DNA from: DASUAS01 sp963720765
Lineage (GTDB): Bacteria > Actinomycetota > Acidimicrobiia > IMCC26256 > DASPTH01
Direction: 5' to 3'
Length of the DNA stretch: 64,000 nt
NCBI GenBank assembly: GCA_963720765.1
Contig: CAVRGS010000002.1
Span: 1,089,696 to 1,153,695, forward strand
Numbering within the stretch: position 1 is the stretch's first letter; each line of letters begins with the position of its first letter. The translations under genes were made by a program, and so were the position numbers. This document shows positions 21,851 through 31,381 of this stretch, piece after piece. The notes below the pieces were generated by a model. The model made no database searches and had not been told where the DNA came from. It worked only from the letters and a program-made list of their open reading frames with translations.

Positions 21851-24465
21851 ATGTGTGGCATTGCCGGGTTCTGGGGCGCGCCCGACGCCGCCCTCCTGGC
21901 CACCATGACCAGTCGGATCGCCCACCGAGGCCCCGACGGCGAGGGCTTCTTCGAGCACCCGCTCGCCAGCCTCGGCCACCGTCGCCTCGCCATCATCGAC
22001 CCGGCCGGTGGTCATCAGCCGGTCGGGACCGACGACGGCCTGGTGCAGCTCACCTACAACGGCGAGGTCTACAACTTCCGCGAGCTGCGGGCCGAGCTCG
22101 AACCGCTCGGGCACACGTTCCACACCAACTGCGACACCGAGGTGGTGCTGCACGCCTACCTCGAGTGGGGCACCGACTGCTTCGCCCGCTTCAACGGCAT
22201 GTGGGCGCTGGCGATCCTCGACCTCCGCGAGAGCGCTGCCACGTCCGGGCCGCGTCTGGTGCTCGCGCGCGACCACTTCGGCATCAAGCCGCTGTACTAC
22301 GCGCGCATCGACCACCGGTCGGGTGGTGTTCGCGTCGGAGGCCAAGGCGGTGCTGGCCGACCCGGAGCTCGTCACCGAGCCCGATCGGCAGTGGTTGTAC
22401 GACTACCTGCTGCACGGTCTCCACGACCACAAGCCGCAGACCGCGTTCGCCGGCATCCGGGCGCTCGCCGCGGCCACGTGGGCGGTGGTCGACGCCGATG
22501 GCGTGCACGAGCAGACGTACTGGACGCCCACGCTCACCACCGACGCCCCGCCCGATCCCGCCGAGTTCCGGTCCCGGTTCGAGAAGTCGGTGGAGCGACG
22601 CCTGGTCGCCGACGTTCCCGCCGGCACCTGCCTCTCGGGTGGGATCGACTCGTCGTCGATCGTCAAGGTCTCGGATCAGCTGCTCCGGGAGCACGTCCCC
22701 GACGCGGTGTCGCTCGGTGACCACCTCAAGACGTTCTCGATCGTCTACGACGGCGATCCCATCGACGAGCGCGCGTACATGGACGCGGTCCTCGCCGAGG
22801 TCGACGCCGAGCCCTCGTTCGCGGAGCCGACGTCGGAGCGGTTCGTCGACGAGCTCGACCAGATGGTGTGGCACCAGGACGAGCCCATCGTCTCGACCGG
22901 GCCGTACGCGCAGTGGTGCGTGATGCGGCTGGCGCAGCCTGAGGTCACGGTGCTGCTCAACGGGCAGGGCGGCGACGAGCTGCTCGCCGGCTACGTGCCC
23001 TACCAGTACGTCTACCTTCGTGAGCTGCTGAAGCAACGCAAGTTCGGTGCGTTCCGGCGTGAGGCGTGGGCGTCGCGTGACGTGCTGAAGCCGTTGATCA
23101 AGCGCCGCCTCGCCGACCGTCGGAAGTCGCTGCCGATCAAGCCGCTGTTGCGCCCGGCGCTCTACGAGGGGCTCGAGCCGCCGAAGTTCCAGCGGTCACA
23201 GGACGACATGAAGCGACGACTCGTCGCCGACCTGCAGACGTTCTCGCTCCCGTCGCTGCTGCGCTACGAGGACCGCAACTCGATGGCGTTCTCGATGGAA
23301 TCGCGCCTGCCGTTCCTCGACCAGGAGCTCGTCGACTGGGTGCTGCGACTCCCGCCGTCGGCGATCGTCCACGACGGCTGGAGCCGTGCCATCCTCCGCG
23401 ACGGCCTCGAGGGCGTGCTCACCGAGAAGGTGCGCACCCGCCGCTGGAAGGTCGGGTTCACCACGCCCGAGACCCGCTGGCTCCGCGCCCGGCGGGCCGC
23501 GGTGCAGGGTCTGTTCCGTTCACCGCAGTTCTGTGAACGTCCCTACTGGGACGCCGCCGCGCTCGCCGAGACCTTCGAGCGGTTCTGCGCGGGTGAGGTC
23601 GAGCCGTCGCAGATCTTCTGGCGCGCCATCAACACCGAGATCTGGATGCGGGTGTTCTTCGATCACGACGGCGCGTCGCGCCTCGGCGCCACGCCCGACT
23701 CCCACTTCACGCGCATCGGCGACGAGTGGCTGGCGGAGCGCAACGAGCGAGCCGCGGCTGCACTCGCGCAGTTCACCGCGCACGAGCAACGTCATCTGTT
23801 CGCACGTTCAACCGTCGACGGGCGCGACTACGCCCGCGCACCGATCCGCACGCAGCTGTTCGTGGGTGGTGACTCGTTGCTCGACGGCCTCACCGATCGC
23901 GTTGCGCGACGTGGCGCTGGCGCCCGACGACATCGTCGCGATCAGCGAGAAGGCGGTCGCCATCTGCCAGGGGCGCTCGTACCCGGTCGACGAGGTGCAG
24001 GCGCGTCCGCTCGCCCGCACGCTGTCACGGTTCGTCGGTCGCACCGCGTCGGGCATCGGCCTCGGCATCCCCGCGACGATGGAGCTGGCGATCCGCGAGG
24101 CGGGGGAGGCTCGCATCCTCACCGCCACCGCCGCGGCTGCGGTCACCAAGCCGTTCGGAGTGAAGGGCGTGTTCTACCGCGTGGCCGGCCCCGCGGTGCG
24201 AGCCATCGACGGTCCGACCAACGGGACGATCCCGCCGTACGACGGCCACGCCAAGATGGGCCCCGAGGATCCCGACGGCGTCGCACGCGAGGTGGCGCTC
24301 GCACTCGGCGTCGGGGTCGCGATCATCGACGCCAACGACATCGGCGTGAACGTGCTCGGCGTGTCGGACGGCGTCGACCCCGCGTTGGTCGAGTCCCTGC
24401 TGCGTGACAACCCGCTCGGCCAGGGCGCCCAACAGACGCCCGTCGCGCTCCTCCGCCCCGTCTGA
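21851..24465 (+). CDS. asnB: Asparagine synthetase (AsnB) fused to an F420-0:glutamate ligase-like domain (two frame breaks)
   Basis: About 870 residues, well over the usual 600-650 of AsnB. Residues 1-160 are a class II glutaminase domain with nucleophile Cys2 (MCGIAGFW), RIAHRGPDGEG and LTYNGEVYNFRELR. The synthetase domain has the PP-loop CLSGGIDSSSIVKV, VLLNGQGGDELLAGYVPYQY, and MESRLPFLDQELVDW. After WRAINTEIWMRVFFD and a linker, the same frame runs into RTQLFVGGDSLLDGLTD, the start of a CofE/F420_ligase-type domain that continues one frame off as DIVAISEKAVAICQGRSY, PFGVKGVFYRVAGPAV, AIDGPTNGTIPPYDGH and VAIIDANDIGVNVLG. Breaks lie near 22318 and 23905. The fusion itself is in-frame before the second break. 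AsnB makes asparagine from aspartate, glutamine and ATP; the role of the extra ligase domain is unknown. Confidence 0.85.
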
Positions 24466-24548
24466 CCTACCGAACCCGCCCGCCCCGGTGATGTCGCGTC
24501 ACCCGTGCGCCGCGCGGGTGCACCACTGACGCCACGTGGTGTCGACGG

Positions 24549-25178
24549 TCAGTCGAGGCCGATCATGGCGCGGAAGTCGGCGGTGGTGTTCACGTGGGGG
24601 AACGGGTCGGCCGGCACTGGTGCGTCGAGCGCGACGCAGAGCGGCTCCCATCCGTCACCGGGTTGCCACTCGACGAGACGCGTCGGGTCGACACCAGCTC
24701 GCACCGCGGCGTTGTGCTCCTCGTAGGCCTGCTTGGCGGTCGCCTCGTCCTCCCATCCGGGCGTGAACGTGTTGGCGAACATGTCTTCAGCCATCGCGGC
24801 CTGTGCCGCGAACACGGGCGGAGCGTCCGGAGGCAGTTCACGTTGGGAGATGGTGAAGATCGTGTCGCTCGCGCTCTTCCACCACGCGTCGGGGCTCGAC
24901 CGAGTCGACAGGAGCACGATCGCGTCCGGGTTGGCGTCGGCGAGCTCGCGCCAGAACGCGCACGCCGGCCAGTCGACCGTGGCGACGAAGTCGCCGAGGA
25001 ACGCGTTCCAGTCGGGCGACGTGCCGTTGACCGCAGCGTGCCACACCGCGATGTCGTCGGGGCGCCCGAAGGTCTCGCCCATGTGGTAGCAGCGGCCGTC
25101 GAGCAACTGCTGCAGTGCCAGCTGCAGTGAAGCGGTGCCGGTGCGGCCCAGCCCGGCCCCGACGACGCGGAATGCCAT
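24549..25178 (-). CDS. Sulfotransferase family protein (Sulfotransfer_4-like)
   Basis: 209 residues. The N-terminus MAFRVVGAGLGRTGTASLQL carries the PAPS-binding P-loop-like turn (GLGRTGTAS). CYHMGETF, NPDAIVLLSTRSSPDAWWKS (the 3'-phosphate-binding Arg/Ser strand) and VEWQPGDGWEPLCVALD follow in the order of the family. Expected to move a sulfuryl group from PAPS to an unknown acceptor. Start ATG 25178 has GGGAGGG upstream. It is divergent from the DUF72 gene over 64 nt. The frame is intact. Confidence 0.85.
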   Translation of the reverse strand: MAFRVVGAGLGRTGTASLQLALQQLLDGRCYHMGETFGRPDDIAVWHAAVNGTSPDWNAFLGDFVATVDWPACAFWRELADANPDAIVLLSTRSSPDAWWKSASDTIFTISQRELPPDAPPVFAAQAAMAEDMFANTFTPGWEDEATAKQAYEEHNAAVRAGVDPTRLVEWQPGDGWEPLCVALDAPVPADPFPHVNTTADFRAMIGLD

Positions 25179-25229
25179 GTCGACCCTCCCTGTTGCCGCA
25201 ACGACGAGGGTCGATGCTACGGCAGCCGT

Positions 25230-25242
25230 TAGCCTGCCGCCC
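25230..25242 (+). promoter_or_regulatory. -10 element for a leaderless DUF72 transcript
   Basis: TAGCCT at 25230-25235 ends 7 nt before GTG 25243; no ribosome site is visible. Confidence 0.45.
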
Positions 25243-26375
25243 GTGAGTTCGAGTGAACCGTCCCGCGAATCGCGTGGGGGACGCCCCAGCCGTCGTCGTC
25301 GCGGCGGTGGCACCGCCGGGGTACCGGTGGTGGTGCCGGTGGTGGACGTGGCGGTGGTGGCCGCTCGCGCGCCGGCGGCGGCGGCGCCCGGCGTCAGGGT
25401 GGAGGTGGCGGTGGAAGCGCCCGCGCCAAGGTCAACCCGCGGATCCAGATCGGTACCGTGGTCGCGACCACCGACGTGGTCGAGCGCGGCGCAGCACTCG
25501 CGCCTCCTCGAGGTCGACGCGTCGAGCGAACCGCTCACCGAGCGCATGGTCGGTCCCTGGGTCGATCGCACGCCCGAGAACGTGGTGCTCGACGTGCGCG
25601 CCCACCGGCTCCTCACGCACCACGCCGCGCCGATCGAATCGATCTGGCCCGAGGTGCGCGACACGCTCACCCCTGCGTTGCGCGAGCGTCGTCAGCTCTA
25701 CGCCGACGACCTGCCGGCGCGTTCGCTCGACGCCGCCCTCGACCGCTTCCTGGCGTCGATCGCTTCGGTGCGCGAGTTCGCCAAGCTCGGCACCGTCGTG
25801 TTCCCGTTCCCGTCGTACTTCACGCCCGGGTTCGCGCGCGCTCGACTACCTCGAGTGGCTGCGGGGTCGCAGCGGTGACCTCCCGATCGCGATCGAGCTC
25901 CGTCATCGCGACTGGGTCGCGGGCAAGCAGCGCGACGCAACGATGGAGTTCCTGACCGAGCACCAGTTGGGCTACGTGTGCGTCGACGTGCCCTCCGGTT
26001 TCGACAGCTCGCAGCCGCCGTTGTCGGTCGCGACCACCGACACCGCGTTCGTGCGGTTCCACGGCCGGAACAGCGGCGCGTGGGAGAAGGGTGTCGACAC
26101 GGGCGACGACCGCTTCGGGTACGACTACAAGGACGTCGACCTCGAGCCGTGGAAGGCACGGCTCGAGAAGCTCGCGGGCGCGGCGAAGTCGGTGCACGTG
26201 ACCTTCTCCGGGCGCACGTCGGAGGCCGCGGCCCGCAACGCGCGTCTGCTGGTGCGGGTGCTGAGCGGTGAGGTCACGCCGGAGCGCCGACCGCCGCCGT
26301 CGGGACCGCCGCGCAAAGGACGACCCCGCCCGCGCAGCCGTCCGCTCGGCAAGCCGTCCGCTCGGCAAGCCGCCG
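25243..26375 (+). CDS. DUF72 (YecE-like) protein with Gly/Arg-rich N-terminal extension (frame-broken; stop unresolved)
   Basis: Starts GTG 25243: (M)SSSEPSRESRGGRPSRRRRG in frame 1, then from about 25320 frame 3 gives a Gly/Arg-rich run (GTGGGAGGGRGGGGRSRAGG, then KVNPRIQIGT). Frame 1 resumes near 25457 with LLEVDASSEPLTERMVGPWV, ENVVLDVRAHRLLTHHAAPI and GTVVFPFPSYFTPGF; frame 2 from about 25845 gives LDYLEWLRGRSGDLPIAIEL, RHRDWVAG and TDTAFVRFHGRNSGAWEKG. The order matches DUF72, a TIM-barrel family of unknown function. The RGG-like extension looks disordered and is unusual for this family. The 3' end is basic and contains a 16-bp tandem duplication (26338-26369); no stop is seen in frame before the convergent gene. 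Confidence 0.72.
26338..26369 (+). repeat. 16-bp perfect tandem duplication at the 3' end of the DUF72 gene
   Basis: CCGTCCGCTCGGCAAG occurs at 26338-26353 and again at 26354-26369, followed by a degenerate third unit. Because 16 is not a multiple of three, each copy shifts the frame, which may contribute to the missing stop. Confidence 0.7.
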
Positions 26376-26380
26376 TCTGC

Positions 26381-27075
26381 TCAGAAGTGGTCGAGCAGGT
26401 CGCGGACGGCGCAGAGATGCAGGATGCCGTCGTCGGCGAGGTCGAGCTCGGCGTGCTCCAGGGCCCAGGTGTTGACGTTGGGGATGTAGACGGCCCGGAG
26501 CCCGGCTGCGCGCGCGGGCACGACGTCGGACTTGGGGGAGTTGCCGATCATCCAGCTGGCCGCGGGATCGAGATCGTGACGCCGCGCGAGGTCGCGATAC
26601 GTCTCGACGTCCTTCTCGGCGACGATGTGCACGTGCTCGAAGTGCGGCGCCAGCGCCGAGGCGTCGATCTTGCGCTGCTGCTCGTCGGTCGCGCCCTTGG
26701 TGAGGAGCAGCAGACGGTGGCGGGTCCCGAGCTCCGTGAGGGTCTCGACGACGCCGGGGAGCGGTGTCACGTGGTGCTCCAACAGGGGCGTCGCGAGGGC
26801 ATCGATCGCCGCCTGCTCCTCGTCGGTGACGGGCCGCTCGTTGAGGTGCGAGGAAGCAGTCGCGCAGGCTGCGGAGGAACACCTGCGTGCCGTAGCCGTG
26901 CTCGGCGGCGTTGGCGGCCTCGATGTCGAGCAGCATCGCCCGGATCGTCGTCGGTGGTCTGCGTCGGGTGCGCGAGCCACTCGAGGTAGTCGTCGATCAC
27001 CCGTTCGAACAGGTGGTTGAACTCCCAGAGCGTGTCGTCGGCGTCGAAGATCAACACCTGGTCGCGGTACGGCAC
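26381..27075 (-). CDS. HAD-superfamily hydrolase (two frame breaks)
   Basis: About 231 residues. Motif I is DADDTLWE in MPYRDQVLIFDADDTLWEFN (nucleophile Asp11, acid Asp13). The cap region includes MLLDIEAANAAEHGYGTQVF and LNERPVTDEEQAAIDALA; motif II is LLLLTKGA, and motif IV is SWMIGNSPKSDVVPARAAG. Probable small-molecule phosphatase with unknown substrate. Both frame breaks (near 26940 and 26850) are net +1: total length is 3n+2, and removing one G at each gives a continuous chain. Confidence 0.84.
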
Positions 27076-27099
27076 TGGCGGGATGCTATTTGGGCGCTG

Positions 27100-28295
27100 C
27101 TATCGGGGGACGTCGAGCAACAGCCGCACGCCGACCACGACGTCGCTCACGAAGTTCGGCAACGGCGGGAGCACGAGCAGGTAGGTCGCGGCGGTGGCGG
27201 CGAGGATCCCGCGTCCCGACACGGTGACGTGCTCGGGTACGGCGCGGTGCCACTCGTCGCGCGCTGGAGACGGGTGGCGCGCGCGGCCGTCGATCGCGAC
27301 GACACCGGCCAGCGCGAGCAGCGCGGCGAACGCGATGACCGTGATCCATCGCAGCCAGTCGAATCCCGAGGGCGAACAGCGCGGTCGTGAGCCCGGCCGT
27401 GGCGGCGAGCCACGCGGCGCGCTCCACCGCGTCGGGGCAGCAGCCACTGCCCGAGTGACCTCACGTAGGGGAGCGGGCCCCTGAAGACGGCGACGAGCAG
27501 CGCCACGAGCGCGAAGCCGACCACGATGCTGAGCTCGGGGTGGGAGCGCTCGATGACCCGCTGGAAGCTCGAACCGAAGGTGTCGCCGAGGTACTCGAAG
27601 ACCGATCCGTGGCCCCCGATGATGTTCGGAGCGCCCAGCTCGAGGTCGAGCACCTGCTGCGCGCTCGGTGGGCCGTGCAGGGTCAACGCACACAACACGG
27701 TCACCGACGGGGCGGTGCACAGCATCACCGGGACCGCGGTGCGAGCCGCCGGGCCGGAGCGGGCACGGGTGGCGGCGATCACCACCACCACGAGCCACGG
27801 CCCCACGATCAACGGCGCCACCTCGCTGGCGAGCGTGCACACCGCCAGCAACGCACCCGCGACCAGCGCCACCCGAGTGGGGGCGACGGCACGCGTCCCG
27901 GCCCACAGGCCGACGACTGCGAGGAGCAGGAAGGCGAGCAGGTCGGGCCGTCGTTGCCCACCGACCGAGTCGAACGCGAACGGTGCCACGACCAACGCGC
28001 CCGCCGCGGCGTAGGCGACGATCGTGCGACGTCGGGCGAGCACGACGACCAGGGCGACCATCGCGCCGAGCGTCGCCACCGCCACGATGTTCTGCACGAG
28101 GTCGACGGTGGCGATGGTCGGGCGACCACCGACGATCGTGCGCAGCGCCTCACCGGCGAGACCGCGTCGGACGAACCCGTGCTCGTACGTGACGTACCAG
28201 AGCGACCGGCCGTACTCGCTCATGCCGTAGCCCGTGTACGTGAAGCGCTGGATCACCTGGTACGCGATCGCGAACGCCAACGCCATGCGCAGCAC
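27100..28295 (-). CDS. Polytopic membrane protein, unassigned (two frame breaks)
   Basis: About 398 residues with ten or so hydrophobic segments, beginning MLRMALAFAIAYQVIQRFTY. The N-terminal EHGFVRRGLAGEAL resembles the loop seen in uncharacterised GT-C-like or polymerase-like membrane proteins. The body is intact to QWLLP; then VERAAWLAATAGLTTALFAL and FDWLRWITVIAFAALLALAG are each one frame on, implying single inserted bases near 27430 and 27365. The tail ends LLVLPPLPNFVSDVVVGVRL. No catalytic motif recognised. Confidence 0.65.
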
Positions 28296-28429
28296 GAGCT
28301 CGAGACGGGGAGCGCGCGGACGCCGGTGTCGACCTCGATCCCTTCGGGAATCGACACTGCATCACACGGCACGGACGAAGCTTGGCCGCGTTCGTTCCGA
28401 ATGTCCGCGCGCCCCCGGCTCCCGAAGGG

Positions 28430-29252
28430 TCAGGCGGCGACGGTGAGCGACTGCTGGATCTGCTCGAGCACCGCCTGACCGGGTTCGGGCGGCACCGTCA
28501 CGTGCGGGGTGGCCCGGGTCGCGGCGATCGCGCTCGGCACCAGATCCTCCCGGATGACCGGCGTGTGGCAGCCGGCCATGACGCTCGGGCGCAGCGCGGC
28601 GACGCGGTCGACGGTGGCCTGGAACTTCGCGTCGTCGACGATCTTCACCCACGGGCTCACGTACTGGTCGAACATGTGCATGCCGTCGATCCAGAAGTCG
28701 GCGTCGATCTCGGCGACGTCACGGTTCGGCGAGAGCATCGGGGTCGCGAAGCTGTCCGACGCCCAGTAGCAGCCCGTCGAAGGGTCGAACAGTCCACGCG
28801 TGGTCGGGGAGTCGAAGATCGGTGGCCTCAGCGCGACCAGCGTCCGGTCACCGACATCGAAGGTGTCGCCGTCGTCGATCCACCGCTGGCGGGTCGGCGG
28901 CACCGCGAGCGAACCGCCCATGCGCTCGGTCATGAACCAGTTGACGATGAGGGTGGCGTCGGGACACGCATCCATCGAGCGCGTTCACGTTGCCGGTGTG
29001 GTCGACGTCGTCGTGGCTGATGAACACCCAGCGCACGTCGGTCGGCTCCACCAGTGAGAACACGTCGTCGAGGTACTGCTCGCGGTTCTCGGCCATGCCG
29101 GTGTCGATCACCACGGGCTCGGCCGCCCGGATCACGAGGGAGTTCAGCGCCACCACCAGCGGGGCGATGCCCTCGCCCTGGTGGTCGTGGATCAGGAACG
29201 TCTCGGGTGCGATCTCGGTCGGGGTCAGGCGGGTCTTGCTGGGCTGCTGCAC
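28430..29252 (-). CDS. Metallo-beta-lactamase-fold protein, ODP-like, with HxDxDH site (one frame break)
   Basis: About 273 residues. The start is GTG 29252 with GGGAGGAG upstream, giving MQQPSKTRLTPTEIAPETFL. The metal motif is HDDVDH at 80-85: the second His of the classic HxHxDH is Asp82. Acidic replacement at this position is typical of oxygen-binding di-iron (ODP/flavodiiron-like) members. Later ligands are likely in YWASDSFATPM and MAGCHTPVI. One frame break near 28978 joins GNVNALD to CPDATLIVNWFMTERMGGS. It is divergent from a TetR gene with a shared operator-like inverted repeat. A second ODP-like protein lies at 31382. Confidence 0.82.
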
Positions 29253-29278
29253 GGTGGGTCTCCTCCCGTTCGTGGTAC

Positions 29279-29314
29279 TTGTCTCCTGTCGTGGGACTGA
29301 TGTACCATGACAGT
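29279..29314 (+). promoter_or_regulatory. Promoter of the first TetR gene
   Basis: TTGTCT (29279-29284), an 18-nt spacer, then TACCAT (29303-29308) and ATG 29315 six bases later, so the transcript is probably leaderless. It overlaps the inverted repeat at 29290-29328. Confidence 0.5.
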
Positions 29315-29328
29315 ATGACAATCCCACG
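29290..29328. promoter_or_regulatory. Operator-like inverted repeat between divergent MBL and TetR genes
   Basis: CGTGGGACTG at 29290-29299 and CAATCCCACG at 29319-29328 are inverted repeats with one mismatch in ten, 19 nt apart, spanning the TetR promoter and start codon. Such repeats are the usual binding sites of self-regulating TetR proteins. Confidence 0.5.
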
Positions 29329-29977
29329 TCAACCCCCCGGGCCGAAGCAGTCGGACGGGACGGGACGGGTCAACCAGAAGCGGCGCACGCGCGAAGGCAT
29401 CGTCGATGCCGCGGTCGAGCTCATGACCCAGGGAGTCACTCCCACCGTCGCGCAGGCGGCCGAGGCCGCCTTGGTGTCACGCACGACGGCCTACCGGTAC
29501 TTCCCGACGCAGGAATCGCTCCTGCTCGAGATCGCGCTGCACTCCGACGTCGAGGACATCGAGGCGATCGTGCGAGAGCCCGTGGACGCGGACGACGCGG
29601 CGGAGCGCGTCCTTCGCGTGCTCCGCCTGTTGAACCGCCACGTGTTGGACGAAGAGGCCCGGTTCCGAAATGCGATTCGCGTCTACCAGGACCTCTGGCT
29701 GGGCGCGTCTGCGAAAGGGGACGATGCCCCCGTCGTGCGCGAAGGACGCCGCATGCGCTGGTTCGCGACGTGCCTCGCGCCGCTGCGCGCGCAGGCGGGC
29801 GATGCTGCGGTCGACCGGTTGATCGCCGGGCTCTCCATCCTCGGGGGCGGAGAGGCGGTGGTCGTGCTGCGCGACGTGTGCCGGCTCGACGGCGACGAGG
29901 CGCTCGCCGTCGCCGACTGGGCCGCTCGAGCCCTCGTCGCCGCGACGCTTGCCGGGGGCGAGGATGACCGCGCTTGA
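29315..29977 (+). CDS. TetR family transcriptional regulator
   Basis: 220 residues. After a basic N-terminal tail the helix-turn-helix is at about residues 27-70: RTREGIVDAAVELMTQGVTP, VAQAAEAALVSRTTAYRYFP (recognition helix). The C-terminal ligand domain is long and helical with no recognisable ligand signature. Start ATG 29315 has no ribosome site and lies 6 nt after a TACCAT box. It is divergent from the ODP-like MBL gene and is followed, 32 nt on, by a second TetR. Likely represses the divergent gene and itself. Confidence 0.88.
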   Translation: MTIPRQPPGPKQSDGTGRVNQKRRTREGIVDAAVELMTQGVTPTVAQAAEAALVSRTTAYRYFPTQESLLLEIALHSDVEDIEAIVREPVDADDAAERVLRVLRLLNRHVLDEEARFRNAIRVYQDLWLGASAKGDDAPVVREGRRMRWFATCLAPLRAQAGDAAVDRLIAGLSILGGGEAVVVLRDVCRLDGDEALAVADWAARALVAATLAGGEDDRA

Positions 29978-30001
29978 CATCCTATCACCGATAGGTAAAC
30001 T
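29974..30001 (+). promoter_or_regulatory. Promoter of the second TetR gene
   Basis: TTGACA (29974-29979), 16-nt spacer, TAAACT (29996-30001), 8 nt before ATG 30010. The -35 box is a perfect consensus and overlaps the 3' end of the preceding TetR gene. Two operator palindromes flank or overlap the -10. Confidence 0.65.
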
Positions 30002-30017
30002 TCCTATCAATGGTAGG
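29981..30017. promoter_or_regulatory. Double TetR operator overlapping promoter and start codon
   Basis: CCTATCACCGATAGG (29981-29995) is a perfect 6-bp dyad around a 3-nt centre and fills the promoter spacer. CCTATCAATGGTAGG (30003-30017) is a second copy with one mismatched pair, and its centre contains the ATG of the TetR gene (30010). The centres are 22 bp apart, about two helical turns. Confidence 0.75.
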
Positions 30018-30591
30018 GAAAGTCGCCGAGCGACGAGAGGCGAGGACGGCGGAGATCGTGGCCACCGCGTGGCGGCTCGCGGCAGTCGACGGAATCGGCG
30101 GATTCTCGTTGCACGGCCTCGCCCGGGAGCTGGGCATCCGCCAACCGTCGCTGTACGAGTACTTCGACTCGAAGCTGGCCCTCTACGACGCGATGTTCGC
30201 CGACGGCAACCGTGCGTTGCTGGCCCGCCTCGAGGCGCTCGACCTCCCCGACGAGCCTCGTGACGCGTTGAAGGTGCTGCTGCGCGGCTTCGTCGACTTC
30301 GCGGTCGAGGACGTCGCCCGCCACGAACTGCTCTTCGCCCGTCCGATCCCCGGCTTCGAGCCGTCGCCCGAGGCGTACGCGCCTGCGGTCGAGGCGCTCG
30401 AACGCACCGTCGTGCTGCTGCGCGCCGCTGGGATGCGGGCCCCCGGTGATGTCGACTGCGTCATCGCCATGGTGGGGGGCCTGATCGCTTCACAGAACAG
30501 CAACGAACCAGGAGGGGACCGATGGGTACGGCACCTCGATCGCTTGATCGACCTGTATCTCGACCACTTGCCGAACCGGAGGCGACGGTGA
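30010..30591 (+). CDS. TetR family transcriptional regulator
   Basis: 193 residues. The helix-turn-helix spans about residues 11-52: RTAEIVATAWRLAAVDGIGG, SLHGLARELGIRQPSLYEYF, DSKLALYDAMF. The C-terminal domain (FARPIPGFEPSPEAYAPAVE) resembles regulators with a TetR_C_33-type domain. ATG 30010 lies inside the second operator copy, so the protein probably represses its own transcription. Its end overlaps the next gene: TGA 30589-30591 sits inside GTGA at 30588. Confidence 0.9.
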   Translation: MVGKVAERREARTAEIVATAWRLAAVDGIGGFSLHGLARELGIRQPSLYEYFDSKLALYDAMFADGNRALLARLEALDLPDEPRDALKVLLRGFVDFAVEDVARHELLFARPIPGFEPSPEAYAPAVEALERTVVLLRAAGMRAPGDVDCVIAMVGGLIASQNSNEPGGDRWVRHLDRLIDLYLDHLPNRRRR

Positions 30592-31349
30592 GCACATCGC
30601 CCGACGCGACGCGCGTCGCGGACATCGCGCGGATCGATCGGCCGGAGGCGCGTGTGCTCGCGGACGAGGAGTTCCGGAGGTTCGCGGCGCAGTGCGCGTC
30701 GCTCACCGACGAGGAATGGGTGCGGTCCACGGACTGCACCGGATGGACCGTGCGCGACGTCGCGCTCCATGTCCTCGGATCGGCCGACGCGCAGGCGTCC
30801 CGCAAGGAATTCGCCCACCAGTTCGTGCGCGGGATCCCGGTGAACCGCCAGATCGACTCGCACCACTGGGTCGACGGGATCAACGAGCTGCAGATCCGGG
30901 AGCGGCGGTCGCTGTCGAACGACGAGCTCGTGGCGCAGCTCACTGCGGTCGGGCCGAACGCGGTGGCCGGTCGGTGGGCCACGCCGGCGCCGATGCGCCA
31001 CGTTCCGATCCCCTTCGGCGCACCCGTCGGGTGGGTGGGTCTCTGGTACCTCCTCGACGTCGGCTTCACCCGAGACGTCTGGGCCCACCGCATCGACCTC
31101 GCCGCCGCCACCGGTCGGCCCATGGAGCTCAGCCCCGAGCACGACGGCCGGCTGGTGGCAGACCTCGTCGCCGAGTGGGCCGGCATCCACGGTCAGCCGT
31201 TCGTGCTCGTGCTCGATGGACCTGCGGGCGGCACCTACACCCAGGGAGCAGGCGGCGAGCACGTCACGATCGACGCCCTCGACTTCGTCCGCACCCTCTC
31301 CGGCCGCCTCCCAGGCGCCGGCGTCCTCGCCCACCCACTTCCACTCTGA
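30588..31349 (+). CDS. MDMPI-type (DinB fold, TIGR03083-like) protein
   Basis: 253 residues from GTG 30588, which overlaps the stop of the TetR gene (GTGA) and has GGAGG at 30578-30582. An alternative ATG at 30522 also has a fine GGAGGGG (30511-30517) but would overlap TetR by 70 nt. The fold is shown by DCTGWTVRDVALHVLGSADA (His ligand) and FTRDVWAHRIDLA, where the Glu of some relatives is Asp. The C-terminal SCP-like part is VLVLDGPAGGTYTQGAGGEH. Probable mycothiol-dependent enzyme; substrate unknown. Confidence 0.82.
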   Translation: MSTSPDATRVADIARIDRPEARVLADEEFRRFAAQCASLTDEEWVRSTDCTGWTVRDVALHVLGSADAQASRKEFAHQFVRGIPVNRQIDSHHWVDGINELQIRERRSLSNDELVAQLTAVGPNAVAGRWATPAPMRHVPIPFGAPVGWVGLWYLLDVGFTRDVWAHRIDLAAATGRPMELSPEHDGRLVADLVAEWAGIHGQPFVLVLDGPAGGTYTQGAGGEHVTIDALDFVRTLSGRLPGAGVLAHPLPL

Positions 31350-31381
31350 ACCGGCCCATCGAACCCAGGAGCAGCTCACCC

